A DNA stretch of 42,407 nt from a bacterium (GCA_018816105.1 JAHIWE010000151.1:1-42407); one strand, 5' to 3'. Shown: positions 17,042 to 24,422, counted from the stretch's first letter. Translations and numbers: made by a program. Notes: generated from the sequence alone by a model not told the origin.

Positions 17042-18394
17042 TTGTTTGATTCAATAACCGGTTCGATAAGAAATGCAGTAAATAAAATAAGACATCAAGA
17101 TGATGTTGCAGCTTTAACAAAAGCAACATCAGAGTTAAAAAAAGCTTTATTAAAAGCTGATGTACATCATAAAACTACAAAAGACCTTATTCAGGCTGTT
17201 GAATTACAAACTAAAAGTGCAGGTATTGGACAAGATTCTTTCTTAAAAGCGTTAAAAAGTGAATTAACTAATCTTTTAACAACTTCAGGAAATCAAGGTT
17301 TTGTTTTTTCTTCTACTCCTCCTACAACAATTTTAATGACAGGACTTCAAGGTTCTGGTAAAACTACTACAACAGGTAAGTTAGCTAACTATTTAAAAAC
17401 TAGAAAGAAAAAAGTTTTAGTAGCAGCATGTGACTTACAAAGATTAGCAGCAGTTGAGCAATTAAAACAAATTGCAGCACAAATTGATGTTGATATCTAT
17501 TTTGATGACAATGAAAAAGATCCAATTAAAATAGCACTTGCAGCAAAAGAAAAAGCAAAAAAAGAACATTATGATGTATTATTAATAGATACAGCAGGAC
17601 GACTTGCAATTGATGAAGAGTTAATGCTTCAATTAAAAGATATTAAAGATGCAATTAACCCAAATGAAATTTTTTATGTTGCAGATTCATTAACAGGTCA
17701 TGATGCAACAAAAACAGCAAGTACTTTTAAAGAAAAAATTGGAATAGATGGTGTAATTTTATCTAAGTATGATGGTGACACAAAAGGTGGGGTTGCCCTT
17801 TCGATTGCTAATCAAGTAGACGTTCCTTTAAGATTTATAGGAACTGGTGAAAAGATGCCAGATCTTGAAGTATTTATTCCTGATAGAATTGTTTCAAGAT
17901 TATTAGGTCTTGGTGATATTGAGGGACTTGCTGAAAGAACATCTGCAATTATTGATGAGAAAAAAGCAAAAGAAGTTAGTAAAAAAATCAAAAAAGGTCA
18001 ATTTAATTTTAATGACTTTTTAGATCAACTTTCAATGATGAGTAAATTAGGTTCTATGAAATCAATTATTGGAATGATTCCTGGTCTTTCACAAATGGCA
18101 GGACCTTTAAAAGATATGGATTTTGAAAACTCTGCTGAAATAAAAAGAATTAAAGCACTAATAGGTTCTATGACTCCAAAAGAGAGAGAAAATCCAGATT
18201 TAATGAACCCAAGTAGAAAAAGAAGAATTGCAGTAGGTTCTGGAGTTTCTGAAGTTCAAATCAATAAAATTTTAAAGCAATTTAAAAATGCTTCTAAAAT
18301 GGCTAAACAACTTTCAAGCAAGGGTGGAATGAAAGGTTTACAAAATATGTTGTCTCAAATGGGACCTGGTGGGATGCCAAAAATCCCTAGATAA
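17042..18394 (+). CDS. ffh: Signal recognition particle protein Ffh (SRP54)
   Basis: Ffh with 4.5S RNA binds signal sequences on nascent chains and delivers ribosomes to FtsY at the inner membrane. The protein is 451 residues from TTG 17042: MFDSITGSIRNAVNKIRHQD starts a canonical N domain; the G domain has GLQGSGKTTTTGKLA (about residues 101-115), DTAGRL (about 186-191), TKGGVALS and GTGEKMPDLEVF; the M domain is methionine-rich and ends GGMKGLQNMLSQMGPGGMPK. A TTG at 17027 is in frame, but GGAGA at 17031-17035 lies 7 bases before TTG 17042 and the shorter form matches other Ffh N-termini, so I prefer 17042. Adjacent to rpsP as in many bacteria. Secure. Confidence 0.97.
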   Translation: MFDSITGSIRNAVNKIRHQDDVAALTKATSELKKALLKADVHHKTTKDLIQAVELQTKSAGIGQDSFLKALKSELTNLLTTSGNQGFVFSSTPPTTILMTGLQGSGKTTTTGKLANYLKTRKKKVLVAACDLQRLAAVEQLKQIAAQIDVDIYFDDNEKDPIKIALAAKEKAKKEHYDVLLIDTAGRLAIDEELMLQLKDIKDAINPNEIFYVADSLTGHDATKTASTFKEKIGIDGVILSKYDGDTKGGVALSIANQVDVPLRFIGTGEKMPDLEVFIPDRIVSRLLGLGDIEGLAERTSAIIDEKKAKEVSKKIKKGQFNFNDFLDQLSMMSKLGSMKSIIGMIPGLSQMAGPLKDMDFENSAEIKRIKALIGSMTPKERENPDLMNPSRKRRIAVGSGVSEVQINKILKQFKNASKMAKQLSSKGGMKGLQNMLSQMGPGGMPKIPR

Positions 18395-18404
18395 AAATAT
18401 TAAA

Positions 18405-18459
18405 TAGTGTTGAGCTGTAAACTTTTAACTTAGGTTTTGGAGTTTAGAATTCAATACTA
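18405..18459 (+). other. Long imperfect hairpin between ffh and rpsP
   Basis: Outer arms TAGTGTTGA (18405-18413) and TCAATACTA (18451-18459) pair with one G-U; inner arms TAAACT (18418-18423) and AGTTTA (18441-18446) pair perfectly, with a possible apical AAC/GTT closing a TTAG loop. No T-run follows. Its right end overlaps the TATAAT of the rpsP promoter. It could end or stabilise the ffh transcript. Confidence 0.5.
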
Positions 18460-18463
18460 TAAT
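18458..18463 (+). promoter_or_regulatory. -10 box of rpsP-khpA-rimM
   Basis: TATAAT at 18458-18463 lies 18 bases before the rpsP start codon, which would give a leader of only about 12 nt carrying the AAAGGAAAG ribosome binding site. This suits a ribosomal protein gene separated from ffh by a hairpin. Confidence 0.55.
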
Positions 18464-18481
18464 CAAAAAAGGAAAGAAAAC

Positions 18482-18709
18482 ATGACAGTAATTAGATTAA
18501 CAAGAATGGGAAGAAACAAAAAACCATTTTACAGAATCGTTGTAACAGATTCAAGAAAAAGAAGAGATTCAGGTTGGATTGAATCAATTGGTTATTTCAA
18601 CCCAGTAGTTGAGCCAAAAGTATTAAAAATTGACGAAGAGAGATATAACTATTGGTTAAGTGTTGGTGCTAAACCATCAGAAAAAGTTAAAAAACTAGCT
18701 TCTAAATAA
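18482..18709 (+). CDS. rpsP: 30S ribosomal protein S16
   Basis: S16 binds 16S rRNA in the body of the small subunit and is needed for 30S assembly. The 75-residue protein is [20 protein letters not shown] and continues [21 protein letters not shown], the standard S16 core, ending [11 protein letters not shown]. The start ATG 18482 is preceded by AAAGGAAAGAAAAC. A longer in-frame reading from 18437 would add 15 residues with no family counterpart, so it is rejected. Length agrees with short epsilonproteobacterial S16. The order rpsP-KH protein-rimM is the classical bacterial arrangement, normally continued by trmD and rplS, which are missing here. Confidence 0.97.
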   Translation: MTVIRLTRMGRNKKPFYRIVVTDSRKRRDSGWIESIGYFNPVVEPKVLKIDEERYNYWLSVGAKPSEKVKKLASK

Positions 18710-18727
18710 TTATAATTAGAATATATT

Positions 18728-18967
18728 ATGATAACTAAATTTATAGAAAACTATGCACGACTTATTGTTAGTGTACCTGAAGATGTGACCGTTACTAAAG
18801 AGCTAATAGATGAGAATTTCGCTGAAATAATCATAAGTGTTAATAGTGTTGATATTGGTAAACTTATTGGTAAAAATGGAAATATGATTAACGCTTTAAA
18901 AACTATGGCAAATGGTTGTAAAGCTAAAGATGGTGTATCATACAAAATACAAGTTATTGTGAAATAG
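18728..18967 (+). CDS. khpA: KH-domain RNA-binding protein KhpA
   Basis: A 79-residue single KH-domain protein (YlqC/KhpA type). The nucleic-acid-binding GxxG loop reads IGKLIGKNGNMINALKTMA (about residues 46-64). In Gram-positive bacteria KhpA pairs with KhpB/Jag and affects cell division and sRNA stability; in Campylobacterota its partner is not established. It lies 18 bases after rpsP and touches rimM, in the same place as Cj0711 in C. jejuni. The start ATG 18728 has the weak AGAATATATT spacer; no better start exists. Family call is secure and the cellular role is inferred. Confidence 0.9.
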   Translation: MITKFIENYARLIVSVPEDVTVTKELIDENFAEIIISVNSVDIGKLIGKNGNMINALKTMANGCKAKDGVSYKIQVIVK

Positions 18968-18973
18968 TTGTTT

Positions 18974-19504
18974 ATGAATAATAATATATTTGTTGCTAAA
19001 TTAGGAAAAGCTGTAGGCTTACAAGGTCAATTAAGACTTTTTATAGACTCAGATTTTCCTGAACAATTCAAAAAGGGTGCTGTCTTTAGCACTAATAGAA
19101 ATCTACAACTAAAAGTTTTAGAATATAATCCTTCGAGAGAATTAATTAAATTTGAAAACTATGAAGATGTGGAAACTGCAAAGAAACTTACTAATCAAGA
19201 ACTTTATTCAACATTTGAGCAAACAAAAGAGTTTTGTAAATTAGGAAAAAATGAATTTTTCTGGTTTGATTTAATATCTTGCGATGTTTATGAAAATGAG
19301 TTAAAATTAGGAAATGTAAAAGAAATTCAAAGATATCCATTAAATGATTATCTAGAAGTTACAACTGATGTTACACTTACAGATAAAGGTTTACCTAAGA
19401 CTTTTTTAATTCCTCATTTATTTGATAAATATATATTAAATATTGATATTGAAAAAAAAGTTATAAACGTAACAAAATCATTTGAAATCTTAGAAAATTC
19501 ATAA
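18974..19504 (+). CDS. rimM: 16S rRNA processing protein RimM
   Basis: RimM binds S19 in the head of the 30S subunit and helps 16S rRNA maturation. The 176-residue product starts MNNNIFVAKLGKAVGLQGQL (RimM N-domain, VAKLGKAVGLxG) and continues with a PRC-barrel half (FWFDLISCDVY, about residues 96-106; NDYLEV; FLIPHLFDKYI). I place the start at ATG 18974; a TTG at 18968, directly after the khpA stop, would add two residues, and neither has a strong ribosome binding site. trmD and rplS normally follow; here the next genes are on the other strand and flagellar. Identification is good. Confidence 0.92.
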   Translation: MNNNIFVAKLGKAVGLQGQLRLFIDSDFPEQFKKGAVFSTNRNLQLKVLEYNPSRELIKFENYEDVETAKKLTNQELYSTFEQTKEFCKLGKNEFFWFDLISCDVYENELKLGNVKEIQRYPLNDYLEVTTDVTLTDKGLPKTFLIPHLFDKYILNIDIEKKVINVTKSFEILENS

Positions 19505-19512
19505 TTTTCTAA
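19490..19512. terminator. AT-rich convergent hairpin between rimM and the SPOR-like gene
   Basis: TTAGAAAAT (19490-19498) and ATTTTCTAA (19504-19512) form a perfect 9-bp stem with a TCATA loop, overlapping the rimM stop. It lies in the 18-base gap between convergent genes and may stop transcripts from both sides, though the stem is weak and has no clear T-run. Confidence 0.45.
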
Positions 19513-19522
19513 AGATTCCTAT

Positions 19523-20512
19523 TTAATAATTACATCTTTTATCAAACTCTTCTTGAGTTAATTCAAGCTCAAAAGCTTCATCAAAACCTTTATCAAGTAA
19601 CTTATCTAATAATTCAGCTCTTTTTTCATCATTATTAAATGGTCCAAAATAGATTTCAATTCTATTTTTATCATCTCTACATAAAATAGCACTTGAGTTA
19701 ATAGCAGTGATTTTATCTAAATATTTTTTATAAAGACTACCTTTTATTTTTGCAACATTAATAAGCTTTAAAAAGCTGTTATTAGTATCGTTTTTTGCAC
19801 TTACAGGTTCTTGCATTGTTTCTTGTTTCTGTACGACAACTTCATTATTAATAGGCTCGACTACTTCTAATTTTGTTTTATTGGCTTCTAGTTCTTCTTT
19901 AAGTCTTAGGGCTTCTTGTTTCATAGCTTCTAGTTGAGCTTTTTCATTTTCAAGTTCTATTTTCTTTTCTTCAATGGCAGCTTTTTCTTTTAATAAAGCT
20001 TCTTCTTGAATTTTATATGCTTCTTCTTCTCTTCTTTTTTGTTCTTCTATAATTCTTTTTTCATTTTCAATTTTTTCTAATTCTTCAGTTTTATCTTGAT
20101 TAATGTTTTTATTTGTTAAATAGGATAATTGTTCATTTAGTTTTTTTGAATTTATATCTTTGATATCAAATTTATAAGTTTCTTCTTTAACTTCTATAGG
20201 AGCATTATCTTGAATTCTTACTTGTACAGGTTCTTCTTTTGGAGTAAAGAAACCAAGAAAATATAAAGTAATTCCAAGAGCTAAAAGTAAAATAAGAAAT
20301 ACAATTAAACCAATTAATATTTTGCTAAGAGTAGACTTCTTTTTTGATTTAACAAACTCTTCTTTTAACTCAATAATTTCTTTATAGTCATCTGCAACAT
20401 CTTGACTTAAAGATTCATCTTTATCTTCATTTTCAATAGTTAAAGAGTTTTCATCTAATGATTTATCTTTATTAACATTTAAATCTTCTACAGCTTTATT
20501 TTCTTCTGCCAT
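19523..20512 (-). CDS. Membrane-anchored coiled-coil protein with C-terminal SPOR-like domain
   Basis: The 329-residue product has an acidic cytoplasmic N-terminus (about 1-58), one membrane helix (SKILIGLIVFLILLLALGIT, about 63-90), a long Glu/Lys coiled coil (about 138-215) that would project into the periplasm, and a compact C-terminal domain (about 245-329). That domain has a SPOR-like pattern, LYKKYLDKITAINSSAILCR, RIEIYFGPFNN and a closing helix ELLDKLLDKGFDEAFELEL. SPOR domains bind denuded peptidoglycan, often at septa. It is the third gene of a leftward run flgG, lysine-rich protein, this gene, spaced 16 and 11 bases, so a flagellum- or pole-related envelope role is plausible. A cysteine pair (Cys in ILCRDD and near the end in KRCNY) may form a disulfide. 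I do not recognise a named orthologue. Confidence 0.7.
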   Translation of the reverse strand: MAEENKAVEDLNVNKDKSLDENSLTIENEDKDESLSQDVADDYKEIIELKEEFVKSKKKSTLSKILIGLIVFLILLLALGITLYFLGFFTPKEEPVQVRIQDNAPIEVKEETYKFDIKDINSKKLNEQLSYLTNKNINQDKTEELEKIENEKRIIEEQKRREEEAYKIQEEALLKEKAAIEEKKIELENEKAQLEAMKQEALRLKEELEANKTKLEVVEPINNEVVVQKQETMQEPVSAKNDTNNSFLKLINVAKIKGSLYKKYLDKITAINSSAILCRDDKNRIEIYFGPFNNDEKRAELLDKLLDKGFDEAFELELTQEEFDKRCNY

Positions 20513-20523
20513 TACTTACTCTT

Positions 20524-20898
20524 TTAAAGTTTATTTTGTTTTTCTTTTAATTTTCTATAATACTCTTTTCTGTATTGTTTTAACTGTTCTTTTTTTCTTT
20601 CTCTATACTCTTTATCATATTCAAGTCTTTTTTCTTTATTTTGCTCATAATAATCTTTTTTACTATCTTTATACTCATTTATTTTAGAAACAATTAATTC
20701 TTTTCTATTATCAACATACTTTTTTTGAGCTTTGATTATTTCTTTTATTTTTAAGGAAAAGTTCTCTTCATTGAGTTCTTTTTCATAATCTATCTCTTTT
20801 TTGATTACTTTCTTTTTTTTAAGATAGTACTCTTTTTTCTTTTTCTTATGAGCTAAAAAGTTTTCCTCTCGTCTTTTCTTCAATTCCTCTAAATTCAT
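20524..20898 (-). CDS. Lysine-rich helical protein of unknown function
   Basis: The 124-residue product is about 28% lysine with 12 tyrosines, and has no Gly, Pro, Cys, Trp or Thr at all. It should be almost wholly alpha-helical and very basic, with patches such as AHKKKKKEYYLKKKKVIKKE and a C-terminal run of KEYRERKKEQLKQYRKEYYR. No signal peptide or membrane segment is visible. It sits between flgG and the SPOR-like gene, 16 bases after flgG and 11 before the next, and so is probably co-transcribed with them. Possible roles include nucleic-acid or acidic-surface binding or an export chaperone; none can be supported. Codon use is like its neighbours. The frame is real by context, spacing and lack of overlap. 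Confidence 0.6.
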   Translation of the reverse strand: MNLEELKKRREENFLAHKKKKKEYYLKKKKVIKKEIDYEKELNEENFSLKIKEIIKAQKKYVDNRKELIVSKINEYKDSKKDYYEQNKEKRLEYDKEYRERKKEQLKQYRKEYYRKLKEKQNKL

Positions 20899-20914
20899 TA
20901 TTCTAAAGGTTTAA

Positions 20915-21703
20915 CTAACTTTTTAATCTATTTACAGTATCTAGCATACTATCTGTTGTCGTTATTGCTTTCGAATTTGCTTCGTAAGCTCTTTGTGCTG
21001 TAATTAAGTCAACCATTTCATTAACTAGTTTAACATTTGATAATTCAATCATCCCTTGTTGTATTGATCCAAATTGTTCTTCAGAGGGATTCCCTTCAAT
21101 TACATCTCCTGATGCATCACTTTGCATAAATAAAGAATCTCCAAGAGGGATTAAACCTGCTGAGTTTATAAAGTCTGCTATTGTGATTTGACCTAAATCT
21201 GTAGTTGTACCTGTTTGTGAATCTGTAGCTGTTACTGTTCCATCTTTTGCAATTGAAACATCTACTACGTTATCAGGAATTACAATTTCAGGAGATAATG
21301 AATAACCGCTTCCATTTACAATAGAACCTTCAGAATTTAACTTAAAAGCTCCATTTCTAGTATAAGCAGTTTCTCCACTTGGTAGAGTAATTTGAAAAAA
21401 ACCTTTTCCTTCTATTGCTAAATCTAAAGTATTTGAAGTTAATTTTAAATCGCCTTCAGAAAAGTTTTTTTGAATACCAGAAACTCTAACTCCCAAACCT
21501 ACATCGATTCCTGTTGGATTCATTGTAGTTTGTGATGTTTGTCCTGCTGTATAATTTAATGTTTCATACATTAAATCCTGAAATTCTGCTCTATCTTGCT
21601 TAAATCCAGTCGTATTAACATTGGCTATATTGTTTGATGTTACATCGATTTGGTGTTGCATTGAATTCATACCAGTTGCTGCTGTGTAAAGTCCTCTAAT
21701 CAC
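20915..21703 (-). CDS. flgG: Flagellar distal rod protein FlgG
   Basis: FlgG forms the distal rod, the drive shaft crossing peptidoglycan and the outer membrane. The 262-residue protein begins MIRGLYTAATGMNSMQHQID and continues VTSNNIANVNTTGFKQDRAEF, the canonical FlgG N-terminus, and has LDLAIEGKGFF..LPSGETAYTRNG and the C-terminal VNEMVDLITAQRAYEANSKA with ITTTDSMLDTVNRLKS. Length equals typical FlgG (260-263). The start codon is GTG (21701-21703 on the reverse strand), preceded by AAAAGGATAGCCC. It is the first gene of a leftward three-gene run and is divergent from cheY. Very clearly FlgG rather than FlgF, which lies at 23299. Confidence 0.97.
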   Translation of the reverse strand: MIRGLYTAATGMNSMQHQIDVTSNNIANVNTTGFKQDRAEFQDLMYETLNYTAGQTSQTTMNPTGIDVGLGVRVSGIQKNFSEGDLKLTSNTLDLAIEGKGFFQITLPSGETAYTRNGAFKLNSEGSIVNGSGYSLSPEIVIPDNVVDVSIAKDGTVTATDSQTGTTTDLGQITIADFINSAGLIPLGDSLFMQSDASGDVIEGNPSEEQFGSIQQGMIELSNVKLVNEMVDLITAQRAYEANSKAITTTDSMLDTVNRLKS

Positions 21704-21733
21704 GGGCTATCCTTTTGAATTACATATTTAATT

Positions 21734-21739
21734 ATTATA
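21734..21739 (-). promoter_or_regulatory. -10 box for the leftward flgG operon
   Basis: Reverse-strand TATAAT at 21739-21734 would start transcription near 21727, about 25 bases before the flgG GTG. It forms a divergent promoter pair with the cheY -10 at 21819-21824 within the 162-base gap. Confidence 0.5.
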
Positions 21740-21818
21740 TTTTAAGTACAATTAAAGTTAGATAAATTTACAAGGTTATTTTTTCTAATGATTAAGTATA
21801 AATTTAAAACAAATTATA

Positions 21819-21824
21819 TATAAT
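21819..21824 (+). promoter_or_regulatory. -10 box for the cheY-led rightward motility transcript
   Basis: TATAAT at 21819-21824 would start transcription near 21831, giving a leader of about 35 nt before the cheY ATG, which has ACAAGGGAT upstream. No GG-N10-GC sigma-54 element is seen in this gap. Confidence 0.55.
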
Positions 21825-21865
21825 GCATATTTACTGAAAATATTTATAAATACAAGGGATACTTA

Positions 21866-22237
21866 ATGAAAATTCTAATAGTTGATGATAGCTCTACAAT
21901 GAGAAGAATCATTGGAAATGTAGTTATGCAATTAGGATTTACTAAAGATAGTTTCGATGAAGCTGAAGATGGTGTAAAAGCTTGGAAATTACTTAGTGAA
22001 GCTCATTTTGACGTAATATTAACAGATTGGAATATGCCAAATATGAATGGTCTGGAATTAGTTAAAAAAGTTAGATCAGAGGGAACACATCAAAAAACAC
22101 CTATAATCATGATCACAACAGAAGGTGGTAAGGGTGAAGTTATTACAGCATTAAAAGCAGGGGTTAATAATTATATTGTTAAGCCATTTAATGCAGAAGT
22201 ATTAAAAGAGAAACTTGATGGAGTATTGAAAAAATAA
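21866..22237 (+). CDS. cheY: Chemotaxis response regulator CheY
   Basis: The 123-residue single receiver domain is CheY, which on phosphorylation by CheA binds the flagellar switch and changes rotation. Key residues are present: the acidic pair Asp7-Asp8 (VDDSS), phospho-acceptor Asp54 in ILTDWNMPNMNG, Thr84 (IMITTEGG), and Lys106 (IVKPF). There is no output domain. It heads the rightward motility block, directly followed after 14 bases by the CheZ-like phosphatase gene, so signal and signal-termination genes are co-transcribed. Length is that of E. coli CheY (129) minus a few residues. Secure as a CheY-type protein. Confidence 0.95.
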   Translation: MKILIVDDSSTMRRIIGNVVMQLGFTKDSFDEAEDGVKAWKLLSEAHFDVILTDWNMPNMNGLELVKKVRSEGTHQKTPIIMITTEGGKGEVITALKAGVNNYIVKPFNAEVLKEKLDGVLKK

Positions 22238-22251
22238 TATAAGGTCTTATC

Positions 22252-23286
22252 ATGAGCATGAGTCAAGAAGAAATTGAAGCTTTAATGAGTGGTTTAGATA
22301 TTGAGGATGATGTAGTAGAAGCTGAAGAATCAAGTGTTTCTGTAAAAGTTAATACTCAAGAAATTGAAGAACTATTATCTCAAACTGAAGATTATAAAAA
22401 AGAAGAAATAAAAGCTAAAACAAAAGATGAAGATGTAATCAAAGTAAGTGTTGATGAATCAAAAGATATTATTGAACATAAAGAAGAATCTTTTGTTAAA
22501 ACTGATGAAATTGAAAAACTATTAAATGATATAGAAACAAGTTCTGTAGATGATGACGAAGAAGATCTTGAAGAAGAATCTTTTGATGAACTTGAAGACT
22601 TAATTTCTTTTGAAAAAGAACCTATTATTGAGCCTATAAAAGCTGAAGTTAAAGAAGTTGAAAAAGAAAAAGATATTCCTTTAAAAAAACAAGATTCAAG
22701 AAGTGAAGATGATATTGCAAAAGATTGGACATCTTCAAGAATTGAGGAAGGAATATTTCCACTTCCAGCTGAAAAAGATACAAAAGTTGTTAATCAGTTA
22801 AGTCAGGTAGCAAATGATTCAGAAGAAAAAGTATCTCAAATCTTTGACGTTTTAAGTTTTGCTCTTGATAATAATAATGAATTACGAGCTAGAATTAAGA
22901 ATATAGAAGCTTTTGTTGTTGCTCAATCTAAATTATTAGACTCTTTAAACAAAAGATTTCCTAATATTAATGTTTTTACTGAACATCTAAATAGTGCAAA
23001 TGATGTTTCTAATTCTTTAAATACTTTAAAGCTATTGACAAATGATGAAGATTCAAAGATTTTCCAAGCAATGGAATTAATGCAATTTAATGATATAAAT
23101 AGACAAAAAATCGAACGAGTAATGTCTGTTATTAGAAAATTATCTTTATATTTAAACAACCTATTTGAAGATGATAGTGGTTCAAAAGATATTGCTGTTG
23201 CAAAGCATATTCATGGAGATAGTACAGACGATTTAATAGGTGATGATTTAGATAAATTAATCGCAGAATTTTCAAATAATAAATAA
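22252..23286 (+). CDS. cheZ: CheZ-like CheY-phosphate phosphatase with repeated FliM-type N-terminal motifs
   Basis: The 344-residue protein appears to be a remote CheZ of the HP0170/Cj0700 kind, which dephosphorylates CheY-P. The core has ALELMQFNDINRQKIERVMS-like sequence; Asp281 and Gln285 reproduce the catalytic D-x3-Q of E. coli CheZ (Asp143, Gln147). The C-terminus STDDLIGDDLDKLIAEFSNN resembles the CheY-binding tail of CheZ (VDDLLDSLGF). The N-terminal 120 residues are acidic and disordered and hold four motifs like the FliM N-terminus (consensus SQ[DE]EI[DE]ALL): SQEEIEALM (4-12), NTQEIEELL (34-42), KTDEIEKLL (83-91), SFDELEDLI (110-118). The last block (about 195-305) is the four-helix region. 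Lies right after cheY and before flgF. The start ATG 22252 has AAGG at 8 bases. Confidence 0.8.
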   Translation: MSMSQEEIEALMSGLDIEDDVVEAEESSVSVKVNTQEIEELLSQTEDYKKEEIKAKTKDEDVIKVSVDESKDIIEHKEESFVKTDEIEKLLNDIETSSVDDDEEDLEEESFDELEDLISFEKEPIIEPIKAEVKEVEKEKDIPLKKQDSRSEDDIAKDWTSSRIEEGIFPLPAEKDTKVVNQLSQVANDSEEKVSQIFDVLSFALDNNNELRARIKNIEAFVVAQSKLLDSLNKRFPNINVFTEHLNSANDVSNSLNTLKLLTNDEDSKIFQAMELMQFNDINRQKIERVMSVIRKLSLYLNNLFEDDSGSKDIAVAKHIHGDSTDDLIGDDLDKLIAEFSNNK

Positions 23287-23298
23287 TAAGGAGTAGTT

Positions 23299-24018
23299 AT
23301 GAATCAGGGTACTTATCCTCTTGCTGCATCTATGATTAATCAAATTAATCGTTTAGATCAAATTAGTAATAATTTAGCAAATATTAATACAAATGGTTTT
23401 AAACAAGAAGGAACTACTGAAACTACTTTTAATTATTACTTACAAAGAGCACAAGAAAATAATACATCTCCTACAAAAATAAATGTTGTTACAAATAATG
23501 TACCAAAAATTGATTCAAAATTTATAAACTCTGAAATGGGTCCAATTGCAATGACTGGAAATACTTTAGATTTTGCTTTAAATAACCCAGATACTTTTTT
23601 TAAAATACAAAATGCCGATGGTGATATTGTTTATTCAAGAGATGGGGCATTTAAGAACCTTGATAATTTCCTAGTAGATTCAAATGGAAATAATGTATTA
23701 AATGCAGATAATGAACCAATAGTTATTGAAGATAATTTTGCATCACAAGTTGGTGTTGTAAAAATTCCTTATACAAATTTGGACAAAATTGGTGATAATA
23801 CTTATGCGATAAAAGATGCCAATACAATGGAAATATTTGAGAATAATGATAATTTAGTTGTTCAAGGTGCAATTGAAAAATCTAATGTTAATTCAGTTAC
23901 TGCTATGGTTGAATTAATTGATGCTCACAGAAGATTTGACCAATCTCAAAAAGCTATCAAATCAATTGATGAATTAAATGCTGGATTGATAGATAAAATA
24001 GGAAGTAATACTAAATAA
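23299..24018 (+). CDS. flgF: Flagellar proximal rod protein FlgF
   Basis: The 239-residue rod-family protein begins MNQGTYPLAASMINQINRLD and QISNNLANINTNGFKQEGT, the axial-protein N-terminal motif, has NTLDFALNNPDTFFKIQNAD (about residues 91-110) and YSRDGAFK, and ends with VNSVTAMVELIDAHRRFDQS, the C-terminal helix of axial proteins. FlgF forms part of the proximal rod. It is distinct from FlgG (20915-21703) and shorter (E. coli FlgF 251); Campylobacter annotations often call it flgG2. It lies 12 bases after the cheZ-like gene behind ATAAGGAGTAGTT and overlaps flgB by one base. Rod class is certain; FlgF versus FlgG2 naming is a matter of convention. Confidence 0.9.
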   Translation: MNQGTYPLAASMINQINRLDQISNNLANINTNGFKQEGTTETTFNYYLQRAQENNTSPTKINVVTNNVPKIDSKFINSEMGPIAMTGNTLDFALNNPDTFFKIQNADGDIVYSRDGAFKNLDNFLVDSNGNNVLNADNEPIVIEDNFASQVGVVKIPYTNLDKIGDNTYAIKDANTMEIFENNDNLVVQGAIEKSNVNSVTAMVELIDAHRRFDQSQKAIKSIDELNAGLIDKIGSNTK

Positions 24019-24422
24019 TGGAAGCAAGTAGCATAACAAACAAACTCTTTGAACAATTAAACTTTAGAGGTGAAAGACAAAAAGTTATATCAAGCAATAT
24101 TGCTAATATAAATACACCAAATTATAAAACCAAAGATTTAGTATTTGAAGATGAATTGAGTAATTCAATTTCAAATAGTTTACAATTAAAAGCTACAAAC
24201 AGTAGACATCTTTCTACTATTAATTCATCTACAATGAATTCTAATCCTAAATTAACAGAAGTAAAAAATTTAGAAGAACAAAATGATGGGAATAATGTAA
24301 ATTTAGATACGCAAATGAGTGAAATGTCTAAAAATAAAATATTATTTGATGCCATTCAATCATCAATAAAAAGAGATTCACGATTATTTCGTTCAGTAAT
24401 TGAATCATCTGCAAAAAATTAA
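24018..24422 (+). CDS. flgB: Flagellar basal-body rod protein FlgB
   Basis: FlgB is the first rod protein, next to FliE on the export gate. The 134-residue protein starts MEASSITNKLFEQLNFRGER and continues QKVISSNIANINTPNYKTKD, the FlgB-type N-terminus, and has NVNLDTQMSEMSKNKILFDA (about residues 95-114) near the C-terminus, the FlgB signature NNVDLDxEM..ma.N. Length is typical (about 138). It overlaps flgF by one base and precedes fliF by 17 bases. Its usual partners flgC and fliE are not adjacent but lie at 41202-41972, about 17 kb away, which departs from the near-universal flgB-flgC-fliE order. Confidence 0.92.
   Translation: MEASSITNKLFEQLNFRGERQKVISSNIANINTPNYKTKDLVFEDELSNSISNSLQLKATNSRHLSTINSSTMNSNPKLTEVKNLEEQNDGNNVNLDTQMSEMSKNKILFDAIQSSIKRDSRLFRSVIESSAKN

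Noticed and set aside
18437-18481. N-terminal extension of rpsP
   Set aside because: It lies inside the promoter and hairpin region; S16 proteins start at [10 protein letters not shown].
21704-21865. Sigma-54 promoter (GG-N10-GC) between flgG and cheY
   Set aside because: No such spacing is found on either strand; TATAAT boxes explain both directions.
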